Source: DASZTV01 sp035548055 (GTDB lineage Bacteria; Actinomycetota; Actinomycetes; JAFAQI01). Taken from it: a stretch of 39,635 bases of DNA. The notes beneath the pieces are model-generated. The model was not told the origin of the DNA, made no database searches, and saw only the letters and a list, made by a program, of their open reading frames with translations. The stretch lies in assembly GCA_035548055.1 (NCBI GenBank), contig DASZTL010000001.1, positions 1 through 39,635 of the forward strand, written 5' to 3'. The translations under genes and the position numbers were made by a program. Positions 7,882 to 15,896 of the stretch are shown here, piece by piece (within the stretch, counting starts at the first letter, position 1; every line of letters begins with the position of its first letter).

Positions 7882-9140
7882 AGCGGCCGACGGACCGGCG
7901 GTTGGCGGACGAGGACTGCAGCCTTACCCGCCGTGGGCTGCTGGCCCGCGGCGGCGCCGTAGGCCTCGCCGCGCTCGCCACGCCCGCTTTGATGCCGCGC
8001 TTCGCGGTCGCCGCAGAGACCGCGGGGGGCGATCGCCCGGCAGGCACCGTGATCGCCCTGTTCCTGCGCGGCGCAGTCGACGGACTGTCGTTGGTGGTTC
8101 CGCACCAGGACCGGGCCTACTACAAGCTCCGGCCCACGCTCGCAGTGCCCGAGAACCGGGTGCACGACCTCGACGGACGCTTCGGGCTGCATCCGTCGCT
8201 CGGAGCGTTGATGCCGCTCTGGCACCGCGGTGACCTCGCCGTGGTCCACGCCACCGGGCTGATCACCACCGCCGACTACTCGCACTTCAACGCACAAGCG
8301 GAGATGGAGAACGGCGCAGACGATCCGGCGATCGGGAGCGGATGGCTCGCCCGTCACCTGATGTGCCGGCCGCAGGCCAAGGACTCGCTGCGGGCGGTCG
8401 CCGTGGGTCCGCACGTGGCGGCCAGCCTCTCCGGGTATCGGCGAGCGACGGCCATGGCCAACCTCGAGAGCTTCCAGCTGTCCATGGCCGGCGTCGCCTA
8501 CGACAAGGTGATGCGCGCGCTCGAGCACCTCTACACCGACCGCGGGCAACCCGCGACGCAGGCGGCGCACGAGACGTTTGACGCGCTGCGCCGCATCGCG
8601 GACATCAGGTCGCAGCCATACGCTCCCGCACACAACGTCACCTATCCGACGTCGGCGCTCGGCTCGGCGCTGCTCGACGTCGCGCGGGTCGCGAAGGCCG
8701 TGCCGGAGCTCGAAGCCGTGACGCTCGATGCCGGCGGGTGGGACACCCATGTCGCGCAGAACGCCGTACTGCCGGTGCTGCTCGGCGATCTCGCTTCGTC
8801 CCTGCTGGCCTTCACGACCGATCTCGGCGAGCGGATGCGCCACACGACGATCGTGGTGATGAGCGAGTTCGGCCGGCGCGTGCAGGAGAACAGCGCCGGT
8901 GGCACCGACCACGGCCACGGAAACGTCATGTTCGTCATCGGCAAGGGAATCCGCGGTCGCCACGTCTACTCGCACTGGCCGGGGCTGGGCGTGAAGGACC
9001 TCGACTACGGCGATCTCGCGGTCACGACTGACTACCGCCAGGTTGTGGCCGACGTCCTCACGCACCGGCTGGCGAACCATCACGTCGACAAGGTCTTTCC
9101 CGGTTTGAAGTACCACCCGCTGGGAGTGGCGAAGCGTTGA
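7878..9140 (+). CDS. Tat-exported DUF1501 family protein
   Basis: A 420-residue DUF1501 protein, a family related to the sulfatase/alkaline-phosphatase superfamily. It starts with a Tat signal (T-R-R-G-L-L-A-R-G, hydrophobic Ala/Leu stretch, A-V-A-A). Conserved parts include L-F-L-R-G-A-V-D-G-L-S-L near residue 60, G-G-W-D-T-H, S-E-F-G-R-R and G-T-D-H-G-H-G-N, which probably carry metal ligands. ATG 7878 overlaps the DUF1800 stop, so the two are translationally coupled. DUF1800 and DUF1501 genes are commonly adjacent in bacteria; the substrate is unknown. The folded Tat route suggests export with a bound cofactor (inference). Confidence 0.9.
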   Translation: MKRPTDRRLADEDCSLTRRGLLARGGAVGLAALATPALMPRFAVAAETAGGDRPAGTVIALFLRGAVDGLSLVVPHQDRAYYKLRPTLAVPENRVHDLDGRFGLHPSLGALMPLWHRGDLAVVHATGLITTADYSHFNAQAEMENGADDPAIGSGWLARHLMCRPQAKDSLRAVAVGPHVAASLSGYRRATAMANLESFQLSMAGVAYDKVMRALEHLYTDRGQPATQAAHETFDALRRIADIRSQPYAPAHNVTYPTSALGSALLDVARVAKAVPELEAVTLDAGGWDTHVAQNAVLPVLLGDLASSLLAFTTDLGERMRHTTIVVMSEFGRRVQENSAGGTDHGHGNVMFVIGKGIRGRHVYSHWPGLGVKDLDYGDLAVTTDYRQVVADVLTHRLANHHVDKVFPGLKYHPLGVAKR

Positions 9141-9164
9141 GTCGCCGGCGGCGGCCCATAGGCT
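9137..9164 (+). promoter_or_regulatory. recN promoter, leaderless
   Basis: TTGAGT (9137-9142), 16 bases, TAGGCT (9159-9164), then 6 bases to GTG 9171. The start of recN appears to be the transcription start. No LexA box was recognised here. Confidence 0.6.
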
Positions 9165-9170
9165 CGAACC

Positions 9171-10916
9171 GTGCTGATCGAGCTGCGGATGCGTGGGCTC
9201 GGCGCCATTGACGAGGCCACTCTGGAGCTCGGCTCCGGTTTCACGGCGGTAACCGGGGAGACCGGGGCCGGCAAGACCATGCTGCTCACGGGCCTGGGAC
9301 TGTTGCTCGGCGGCCGCTCAGATGCCGGGCTGGTCCGCGGGGGTCACGATCGAACCGAGGTAGAGGGACGCTTCCGGGTCTCGCCGACCGGTGCCGTCGC
9401 CACGATCGTCGAAGAGAGTGGCGGGCAGCTCGACGGTGACGAGCTCCTCGTTGCGCGGACCATCTCGGCCGACGGCCGGTCCCGGGCCTTCGTCGGAGGG
9501 CGGTCGGTTCCGGCCGCTGTGCTTGCCACACTCGCCGACGAACTCGTCACCGTACACGGCCAGTCCGACCAGCGTGGCCTGCTGCGGGCCAGCGTTCAGC
9601 GGGGCGTCCTGGATCGGTATGCCGGCCCGAAGGCGCAAGCTGCGCTCGCCTCCTACCGTGCCGCGTTCGCGGAGCTCGCTGCGGTGCGCGCGGAACTTGA
9701 CGAGGTCACGAGCCACCGCCGCGAGCGGACGCTCGAAGCCGACGCGCTCCGTCACGGTGTCGCTGACATCGAAGGCATGGCGCCGGTCGCAGGTGAGGAT
9801 GCGGCGCTCGCGACCGAGCTCGCCCGGCTGGGGAATGCCGAGGCGCTGCGAGCCGCTGCGGCCGCGGCCCGGCGCTACCTGTACGGCGTGGACGAGACGG
9901 CTGTCGAGTCCGCTGACGCGCTCGGGCTGGTGGCCGCGGCCCGGCGCGACCTCGAAGGTGTGGCAGGCCACGATCCGGTCCTCGACGCGTTGACGACCCG
10001 CTTAGCCGAAGCGTCGTACCAGCTGTCCGACATCGCTGCTGACGTCGCCGGCTACCTCGACCACCTCGAGGCCGACCCGGCGCGGCTCGCCGTGGTGCAA
10101 GAGCGAGTTGCGAAGCTCTCGGGCCTGACGAAGCGCTACGGGGCGACGATCGCGGACGTCCTCGCCTGGGCGGATGAGGCGAGGGCGAGACTCGCTGCCC
10201 TGGGCGACGACGAGAGCCTCGTCGTCGCACTCGGCGAGCGGCGCGACGCCGTCCTCCAGCGCCTCAGGGTTGCCGCGACCGAGCTGTCGACGCTGCGCAG
10301 CTCAGCAGCCGCCCGCCTGGAATCGGCTGTCGGTCACGAGCTCGCAGGCCTTGCGATGCCGCACGCCGGGTTGACGGTCGCGTTGAGCCGACGCGACGAT
10401 CCGCACGGAATTCTCGTCGATGGATCCAGCGTCGCGTTCGGCCCATCCGGCGTCGATGAGGTCGAGTTTCAGCTCGTCGCTCACGAAGGCGCGCCGGCCC
10501 GCCCGCTCCATCGCGGAGCATCCGGCGGGGAGTTGTCTCGCGTGATGCTTGCGTTGGAGATCGTTCTCGCCGGCGCCGACCCGGTGCCGACGTTCGTCTT
10601 CGACGAGGTCGACGCGGGGGTCGGCGGCCGTGCGGCCGTCGAAGTCGGACGCCGGTTGGCCTCGCTCGCGACCGGGGCGCAGGTGCTGGTCGTCACACAC
10701 TTGCCGCAAGTCGCCGCCTTCGCTGATCGTCATGTCGTCGTCGCGAAGCCGGACCGCGGCGTGGTGACCTCGAGCGCGGTCGCGCTTGCCGAGGGCGCCG
10801 ATAGGCTGCGCGAGCTGTCCCGGATGCTGGGGGGCCAGGAGGACTCCGAGCTTGCCCGCGGCCACGCCGAAGAGCTGATCGCTCTTGCGGCTGCGGCCAA
10901 GGCGGCCGGTCACTGA
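9171..10916 (+). CDS. recN: RecN, SMC-like DNA repair ATPase
   Basis: A 581-residue RecN, normal length. Walker A is G-E-T-G-A-G-K-T at 29-36. A long heptad-like region rich in Arg, Ala, Leu and Glu (about 150-360) makes the coiled coil, with H-G-Q-S-D-Q near residue 133 as in other RecN proteins. The ABC signature S-G-G-E-L-S-R and Walker B T-F-V-F-D-E-V-D-A-G are near the C-terminus, followed by V-L-V-V-T-H-L-P-Q-V-A. RecN is a cohesin-like protein in double-strand break repair. Codon 278 is TTA, rare in this genome. The gene appears to have its own leaderless promoter. Confidence 0.95.
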   Translation: MLIELRMRGLGAIDEATLELGSGFTAVTGETGAGKTMLLTGLGLLLGGRSDAGLVRGGHDRTEVEGRFRVSPTGAVATIVEESGGQLDGDELLVARTISADGRSRAFVGGRSVPAAVLATLADELVTVHGQSDQRGLLRASVQRGVLDRYAGPKAQAALASYRAAFAELAAVRAELDEVTSHRRERTLEADALRHGVADIEGMAPVAGEDAALATELARLGNAEALRAAAAAARRYLYGVDETAVESADALGLVAAARRDLEGVAGHDPVLDALTTRLAEASYQLSDIAADVAGYLDHLEADPARLAVVQERVAKLSGLTKRYGATIADVLAWADEARARLAALGDDESLVVALGERRDAVLQRLRVAATELSTLRSSAAARLESAVGHELAGLAMPHAGLTVALSRRDDPHGILVDGSSVAFGPSGVDEVEFQLVAHEGAPARPLHRGASGGELSRVMLALEIVLAGADPVPTFVFDEVDAGVGGRAAVEVGRRLASLATGAQVLVVTHLPQVAAFADRHVVVAKPDRGVVTSSAVALAEGADRLRELSRMLGGQEDSELARGHAEELIALAAAAKAAGH

Positions 10917-10943
10917 GGGCGCTCTGGCAGACTGCAATGCAAG

Positions 10944-12128
10944 ATGAGGCTGGCTGCTCTTCGGCGCGACAGACCCGGTGATCAACCACCTGGGGTGATC
11001 GGCCACGTCCGGCTCGATCGACGTACCAAGAACCTCAGCCGTCGACTCCACCCCGGCGACATCGCGGTCATCGATCATGTCGACCTCGACCGCGTCGGGG
11101 CCGAGGCGCTGGTCGCTCGCGGGGTGGCAGCTGTGATCAACGTGGCCCCGAGCACATCGGGGCGCTATCCGAATCTCGGCCCGACGATCCTTCTCGAGGG
11201 CGGCGTCCCGCTGATCGATGACGTCGGCCCGACCGCCTTCTCCCGGCTGCGCGAAGGCGGCGTGGTACGGGTCGACGGCGACACCGTGTATGACCTGGAC
11301 GGTCTCATTCTCCTCAAGGGCGCGCGCCAGACCGAGGAGTCCGTCGCCGTCGCGATGACGGAGGCGCGTGCCGGCCTGGCGGCTCAGCTCGAAGCCTTCG
11401 CGGCAAACACGATGGAGTACCTGCGGCGCGAGCGCGACTTGCTGCTCGACGGCATCGGCGTCCCCGATCTCCGTACGTCGTTCGACGGCCGTCACGTGCT
11501 CGTCGTAGTTCGTGGTTATCACTACCGCGAGGACTTGACCGCGTTGCGGCACTACGTGCGGGAGTACAAGCCGCTGCTCATCGGAGTCGACGGTGGGGCC
11601 GATGCACTGCTCGAGGAGGGCCTGCGCCCTCACGTCATCGTCGGCGACATGGATTCGGTGTCCGACGTCGCACTGCGATGCGGCGCCGAGATCGTCGTCC
11701 ACGCCTATCGCGACGGCACCGCCCCCGGCTTGAGCCGTGTGCAGGACCTCGGCATCGACCCGGTGGTGTTCCCGGCAGCCGGTACGAGCGAGGATGTCGC
11801 GCTGTTGCTCGCGGACGAAGGTGGCGCGGCGTTGATCGTCGCTGTCGGCACCCACGCGACGCTCGTCGAGTTCCTCGACAAGGGGCGTGCCGGCATGGCG
11901 AGCACCTTCCTCACCCGGCTGCGTGTCGGCGGCAAGCTGATCGACGCGAAGGGTGTGAGTCGGCTCTACCGGCAGCGGATACCCGCTTACAGCCTGGTCG
12001 TACTCGTCCTGGCAACCGCGCTGGCGTTCTTGGTTGCGCTCTACGTGACGCCCGGCGGCAGTCTGTACCGCGAGTACTTCTCGACCGACTGGGACCGTTT
12101 CATTCGCTGGCTGCACGGTCTGTTCTGA
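10944..12128 (+). CDS. steA: SteA-like septum protein (Rv1697 family)
   Basis: A 394-residue SteA family protein. The N-terminal half carries K-N-L-S-R-R-L-H-P-G-D-I-A-V-I-D-H and A-V-I-N. The second half has a thiamine-pyrophosphokinase-like fold with V-D-G-G-A-D-A-L-L and I-V-G-D-M-D-S-V-S-D. A single transmembrane helix lies at about residues 350-372, with a short extracellular tail. In Corynebacterium SteA and SteB form a complex at the division site and affect daughter cell separation. Here steA and steB are separated by three genes. ATG 10944 lies 10 bases after a CAGACT -10-like box (10928-10933). Confidence 0.9.
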   Translation: MRLAALRRDRPGDQPPGVIGHVRLDRRTKNLSRRLHPGDIAVIDHVDLDRVGAEALVARGVAAVINVAPSTSGRYPNLGPTILLEGGVPLIDDVGPTAFSRLREGGVVRVDGDTVYDLDGLILLKGARQTEESVAVAMTEARAGLAAQLEAFAANTMEYLRRERDLLLDGIGVPDLRTSFDGRHVLVVVRGYHYREDLTALRHYVREYKPLLIGVDGGADALLEEGLRPHVIVGDMDSVSDVALRCGAEIVVHAYRDGTAPGLSRVQDLGIDPVVFPAAGTSEDVALLLADEGGAALIVAVGTHATLVEFLDKGRAGMASTFLTRLRVGGKLIDAKGVSRLYRQRIPAYSLVVLVLATALAFLVALYVTPGGSLYREYFSTDWDRFIRWLHGLF

Positions 12129-12151
12129 GGTGCAGCGGCCCGCGGAGGCGG

Positions 12152-13108
12152 CTACTCGGCAATGGTGGGCAGCTGATCGGTGAGGTCGTTGACCATCGTG
12201 AGCGCCGCCTTCAGAGCAGCCTGAATCAACGGCCCGCCGCTCTGGCCGAGGACGACCCCGAAGATGCGCCAGCGGTGGCCATTCACCCGGCGTACGGACT
12301 CGTACATGAAGCAGCCGCCCGCGGCCTGATCCGACCCAGTCTTGATCCCGACGAATCCGGCGTGTCCGAGCAGCGTGTCCGTGTTCCGAACCGGCCCGAC
12401 GTAAGGGAGAACCGCCTCGCGCATGCCAACCAGCTCGGCGAAGGCGGGGACCTCCATCGCCGCGCGGGCGAGCCGCAGCTGATCGGACGCGGTCGAGATG
12501 GTCGACGGGTCGTACCCGCTCGGGTCGGTGTATGTCGTGTGCTGCATCCCGAGCTCGTGCGCAACCCGGTTCATCTGCGCGACGAATCCCGGGACCGATC
12601 CGTAGCGGTGTTCGGCAAGCGCGATTGCGATGTTGTTGGCGGATGGAAGGAGCAATGCCGCCAGGGCCTCGCGCTCGGTGATGACCTCGCCTGCGGCAAC
12701 GGGGACGTAGGACTGCCCATCGGCGTGGGCCGCGTTGGCGCGTGCGACATCCGTGTCGTCGAAGGTCATGGTGAATCCGTCGTTGCCTGCCGTCAGCGGG
12801 TCCGTGCGAAGGACGATGTAGGCCGTCATCACCTTCGCCACGCTCGCAATCGGCACGGGCATCTGCCCGGGACTCGCCTTTCGACCCAGACCCGGGATGG
12901 CAATCGCCGCTTGACCGCGAGACGGCCACTCGATGCGGATCGAGTGCAGGGCAGACAGCTTGTGATGCTGCGACGAGGTCTTCCAGCTCAGCTGACCAGG
13001 GAGGACTGCCGCGACGATCGCGAGCGCACCGATGCCCGCCAGGGGCGGCGCGATTTCGCGCACCCACGAACGTCGACGGTCGGACCGGCGGTCATATCGG
13101 GTACGCAC
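12152..13108 (-). CDS. Membrane-anchored D-alanyl-D-alanine carboxypeptidase (peptidase S11)
   Basis: A 318-residue penicillin-binding DD-carboxypeptidase of family S11, which removes the terminal D-Ala from peptidoglycan stem peptides outside the membrane. All three active-site motifs are present: S89-V-A-K92, S156-A-N158 and K256-T-G. A basic N-terminus precedes one transmembrane anchor at about 19-38. No C-terminal amphipathic anchor is seen. The start codon is GTG. It is convergent with steA (23-base gap) and divergent from the response regulator gene, with 86 bp between them. It is a likely target of the adjacent two-component system (inference). Confidence 0.92.
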   Translation of the reverse strand: MRTRYDRRSDRRRSWVREIAPPLAGIGALAIVAAVLPGQLSWKTSSQHHKLSALHSIRIEWPSRGQAAIAIPGLGRKASPGQMPVPIASVAKVMTAYIVLRTDPLTAGNDGFTMTFDDTDVARANAAHADGQSYVPVAAGEVITEREALAALLLPSANNIAIALAEHRYGSVPGFVAQMNRVAHELGMQHTTYTDPSGYDPSTISTASDQLRLARAAMEVPAFAELVGMREAVLPYVGPVRNTDTLLGHAGFVGIKTGSDQAAGGCFMYESVRRVNGHRWRIFGVVLGQSGGPLIQAALKAALTMVNDLTDQLPTIAE

Positions 13109-13155
13109 GGCTCGCAGCGTGTCGCCCCGCCGATATGAGCAACGTCTGCTTTCGC

Positions 13156-13171
13156 CTTATCTGCTGCTTAT
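13156..13171. promoter_or_regulatory. Direct CTTAT repeats, candidate response regulator site
   Basis: CTTAT at 13156-13160 and 13167-13171, 11 bp apart start to start (one helical turn). They lie in the divergent region between the S11 peptidase and response regulator genes, 12 bp upstream of the regulator's -10 box. Direct repeats with this period are typical of OmpR/PhoB-family sites. Confidence 0.45.
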
Positions 13172-13182
13172 GTGACCGCGGC

Positions 13183-13188
13183 AATAAT
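13183..13188 (+). promoter_or_regulatory. Leaderless -10 box (AATAAT) for the two-component operon
   Basis: AATAAT (5 of 6 bases of TATAAT) is followed by 6 bases and GTG 13195. It supports that start rather than an in-frame ATG at 13135. Confidence 0.6.
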
Positions 13189-13194
13189 GAGGGT

Positions 13195-13857
13195 GTGCGG
13201 GTCCTGGTGGCGGATGACGAGACGCTCCTAGCCGACACGATCGCGCAGGGGTTGCGCCGCCGGTCGATGGCGGTTGATGTCTGCTACGACGGCGCGACGG
13301 CACTCGAGCTGGCGTCGGTGAACCGCTACGACGTGGCGATACTCGATCGCGATATGCCCAACCAGACCGGGGATGACGTCTGCCGCTGGCTTGCGGCCAC
13401 AGATCACGCCGATACCCGCGTGCTGATGCTGACCGCCGCGAGCGGAATCCGGGATCGCGTCGACGGACTCGGAATCGGTGCTGACGACTACCTGACGAAG
13501 CCGTTTGCCTTCGCCGAGCTGGTCGCGAGAGTGCAGGCGCTGGGGCGGCGGTCACGGCCAGCGGTCAAGCCGGTGCTCGAACGTGCTGGCGTCGTCCTCG
13601 ACCCGGCGCGGCACTACGCGGCGCGCGACGGTCGGAGCCTGGATCTGACCAACAAGGAGTTCGCAGTTCTCGAGGTCATGCTGCGTGCCGACGGCGAGGT
13701 CGTCAGCGCTGAAGAGCTTCTTGAACAGGCGTGGGACGAGCACGCCGATCCCTTCACCAACGCCGTGCGCGTCGCGGTGATGACGTTGCGCAAGAAGCTC
13801 GGCGAACCGGCAGTCATCGAGACCGTGCCGCGGGTCGGCTACCGCTTGGCCGGCTGA
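13195..13857 (+). CDS. OmpR-family response regulator
   Basis: A 220-residue response regulator. Receiver domain: acidic pair D7-D8, phospho-acceptor D51 (A-I-L-D-R-D-M-P), T80 and K102 (Y-L-T-K-P-F). A winged-helix DNA-binding domain follows from about residue 125 (L-T-N-K-E-F-A-V-L-E-V-M-L and a C-terminal R-V-G-Y-R-L). It is followed after 4 bases by the histidine kinase gene. It probably controls itself and the divergent S11 peptidase through the intergenic CTTAT repeats. An upstream in-frame ATG at 13135 would add a Cys-rich 20-residue extension unlike the family. Confidence 0.93.
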   Translation: MRVLVADDETLLADTIAQGLRRRSMAVDVCYDGATALELASVNRYDVAILDRDMPNQTGDDVCRWLAATDHADTRVLMLTAASGIRDRVDGLGIGADDYLTKPFAFAELVARVQALGRRSRPAVKPVLERAGVVLDPARHYAARDGRSLDLTNKEFAVLEVMLRADGEVVSAEELLEQAWDEHADPFTNAVRVAVMTLRKKLGEPAVIETVPRVGYRLAG

Positions 13858-13861
13858 TCTC

Positions 13862-14902
13862 TTGCAGTTGACGCCGCGCTGGCGGGCGGTGGTCGCGGGA
13901 CTGGTGATGGCCGCGATCGGCTTCGTGGCGCTCACGATCTACCACGGCACCGAGCAGGTATTCGGCTGTACCTCCTCGCTGGTCCGCACCCTGCACGTGT
14001 GCGGCTTCGGGGTGCATCACCACGCGTGGGCGCAGGTTGCGCTCGGGGTGGCCATCCTCGGGGTCGTCGTCGCGGCCTGCTGGGGGCTGGGACTGTGGGT
14101 GCTGTGGCCTATCCGCGGCCTGACCGCAATGGTCGATCGAATGGGGCCGCAGAATCTTGCCGAGCGAGCTCCGGTTGGTTCGCGCAGCGACGAGACCACG
14201 GCCCTCACCCAGGCGGTCAACCAGATGATGAACCGTTTGGCGGAGGGCTACGAAGGCCAGCGCACCTTCGCGGCCAACGCGTCTCATGAGCTTCGTACGC
14301 CGCTCGCCGTGCAGCGCACACTGATCGAAGTCAGCATGTCCGCGGCCCGGACGCCCAAGCAGCTCGAGCTCCTGACCGAGCAGCTGCTGGCAACCAACGA
14401 GCGCAACGAGCTGCTGATCGAGGGACTGCTCGTCCTCAGCGAGAGCGATCGCGGCTTGGTGTCCCGGACTCCGCAACGACTGGATGCGATCGTCGGCTCG
14501 GTCGTTGCCGCTCATCAGGATCTCGCCGACCAGGCGGAGGTGTCGGTGACCGCCACGCTGGCCGATCGGCTGGTCTTGGGCGAGCGGGTCCTGCTCGAGC
14601 GGCTGGTGACGAACCTCGTCCGCAACGCCGTCCTCTACAACATGCCAGGCGGCGAGGTCAGGGTCGCGGTCGGGACCTCGCCGGCTCTGGTCGTCGAGAA
14701 CAGCGGGCCAATGATCGCTGCGGACTCGGTGGCCGGACTGTTCGAGCCGTTCCGCCGCGGCAGCGGTGAGCGAACCAGTCACGGCAAAGGGGCCGGGCTC
14801 GGCTTGACGATCTGCCGTTCGATATGCCGGGCACACGACGGCTCGATAGAGGCGCAGGCGAACCCGGCGGGTGGTCTGCGGGTCGAGGTGAGAATGCCGT
14901 AG
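13862..14902 (+). CDS. Sensor histidine kinase with short Cys/His extracytoplasmic loop
   Basis: A 346-residue HisKA-type kinase. TM1 is about 9-27 and TM2 about 59-82, with a loop of only about 30 residues between them that holds H28, C36, H45, C47 and H52-H53-H54. HAMP-like region 83-135, H-box S-H-E-L-R-T-P-L-A near 140, N-box N-L-V-R-N-A-V-L-Y-N, and G-box G-A-G-L-G-L-T-I-C. The start is TTG 13862, 4 bases after the response regulator stop; TTG 13868 is equally possible. The Cys/His loop suggests sensing of a metal or redox state (inference). Confidence 0.93.
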   Translation: MQLTPRWRAVVAGLVMAAIGFVALTIYHGTEQVFGCTSSLVRTLHVCGFGVHHHAWAQVALGVAILGVVVAACWGLGLWVLWPIRGLTAMVDRMGPQNLAERAPVGSRSDETTALTQAVNQMMNRLAEGYEGQRTFAANASHELRTPLAVQRTLIEVSMSAARTPKQLELLTEQLLATNERNELLIEGLLVLSESDRGLVSRTPQRLDAIVGSVVAAHQDLADQAEVSVTATLADRLVLGERVLLERLVTNLVRNAVLYNMPGGEVRVAVGTSPALVVENSGPMIAADSVAGLFEPFRRGSGERTSHGKGAGLGLTICRSICRAHDGSIEAQANPAGGLRVEVRMP

Positions 14903-14921
14903 ATCGTCCGGGCGGTGGCGA

Positions 14922-14927
14922 TAGAGT
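14922..14927 (+). promoter_or_regulatory. -10 box (TAGAGT) upstream of steB
   Basis: TAGAGT, then 7 bases, then ATG 14935, which opens a six-codon frame rather than steB itself. Confidence 0.5.
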
Positions 14928-14934
14928 TCGCGCG

Positions 14935-14955
14935 ATGCACGGACCTGATTCATGA
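14935..14955 (+). CDS. Possible six-codon leader ORF overlapping the steB start
   Basis: ATG at 14935, placed like a leaderless start after the TAGAGT box, reads M-H-G-P-D-S and stops at TGA 14953-14955. The stop overlaps the steB ATG (14952) in the form ATGA, the same coupling used between several full-size genes here. steB has no clear ribosome site of its own. This could be a coupling device, or chance within a 17-base leader. Confidence 0.35.
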   Translation: MHGPDS

Positions 14956-15896
14956 TCGACTTTCGGTACCACATCGTCTCGCTGGTCGCCGTGTTCCTGG
15001 CGCTGGCGCTGGGCCTGTTTCTCGGTAGCACGACCTTGCAGAGCACCGTGACCCATAACCTGCGTCAGCAGGCGCACAGCGTCATCGCCCGTAACGAGAC
15101 GCTCCAGGCGGAGAACGACGCTGCCAACGCGAAGCTGCAAGGTCAAGAGAGCTTCGCGACGTCGGTCGAGCCGTACGCCGTTGCCGGCAAGCTCGTCAAC
15201 GCTGAAGTCGCAGTGGTCTCCGCACCAGGCGTCGACAGCGACGCGCGGGACCGCCTGGTCGAGACGTTGAAGTCCGCGGGGGCGAGCATCACTGCAGACG
15301 TCCGCCTGCAGAACGGCTTCCTCGACCCGTCGCAGGATGCGACGTGGGCACAGCTGGCGGCGCAGGTCGCGGGCAACCATCCGCTCCCGCGCGCCAACGG
15401 CGCAAGTCAGGCGAGCTCCGAGCTCGCCCGCGTCCTCGTGAACCGCCCCGCCGCCAGGCTGGCGTCCGCGCGGCGGATCGAGACAGTTCTCGGCACATTC
15501 GGGGACGGCAAGATGATCTCGATCTCCGGCGAGGCCCCGGTGCGAAGTGCGGACCTCGCGGTCCTGCTCGTGCCGCTGGAGAGCGCACCAGAGAACTCCA
15601 CTGTCGCGGTTGCGCGCAACAACGACCTGATCGCAATGGCGAGAGCGCTGCGCCGTGGGTCGAGTGGCCTCGTGGTCGCCGGGCCGTCGACCACCGACTC
15701 GACCAACGGTGGGGTGCTTGCCACGATGCGAGCCGACTCGACGCTTTCCAAGTCCGTGTCGACGGTCGATGCCGACGAGACCGCGGTTGGCCGGGTTGCC
15801 ATCGCGCTTGCATTGGCAGCGGCACCGGGCGGCAACGCCGGGCGCTATGGCCTCGCGCAGTCGCCGCCGCTGCCGGTTCAGAGCCCGGCGCCGTGA
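14952..15896 (+). CDS. steB: SteB/MctB family protein (Rv1698-like)
   Basis: A 314-residue protein of the family called copper transporter MctB in M. tuberculosis and SteB in Corynebacterium. One N-terminal transmembrane helix (about 8-27, V-S-L-V-A-V-F-L-A-L-A-L-G-L), then a coiled-coil stretch (about 30-65, N-L-R-Q-Q-A-H-S-V-I-A-R-N), then an extracytoplasmic domain. The M-I-D-F-R-Y-H start is the family signature. In Mycobacterium it affects copper tolerance; in Corynebacterium it partners SteA. The stop overlaps the next gene by GTGA. Confidence 0.9.
   Translation: MIDFRYHIVSLVAVFLALALGLFLGSTTLQSTVTHNLRQQAHSVIARNETLQAENDAANAKLQGQESFATSVEPYAVAGKLVNAEVAVVSAPGVDSDARDRLVETLKSAGASITADVRLQNGFLDPSQDATWAQLAAQVAGNHPLPRANGASQASSELARVLVNRPAARLASARRIETVLGTFGDGKMISISGEAPVRSADLAVLLVPLESAPENSTVAVARNNDLIAMARALRRGSSGLVVAGPSTTDSTNGGVLATMRADSTLSKSVSTVDADETAVGRVAIALALAAAPGGNAGRYGLAQSPPLPVQSPAP

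Noticed and set aside
7782..9116. 444-codon open frame on the minus strand
   Set aside because: It mirrors the DUF1501 gene, which has a Tat signal and family motifs.
10302..13067. Very long open frame on the minus strand across recN and steA (over 900 codons)
   Set aside because: It is antisense to recN and steA, whose motifs are clear. Such frames are common in high-GC DNA because of codon bias. The protein has no recognisable domain.
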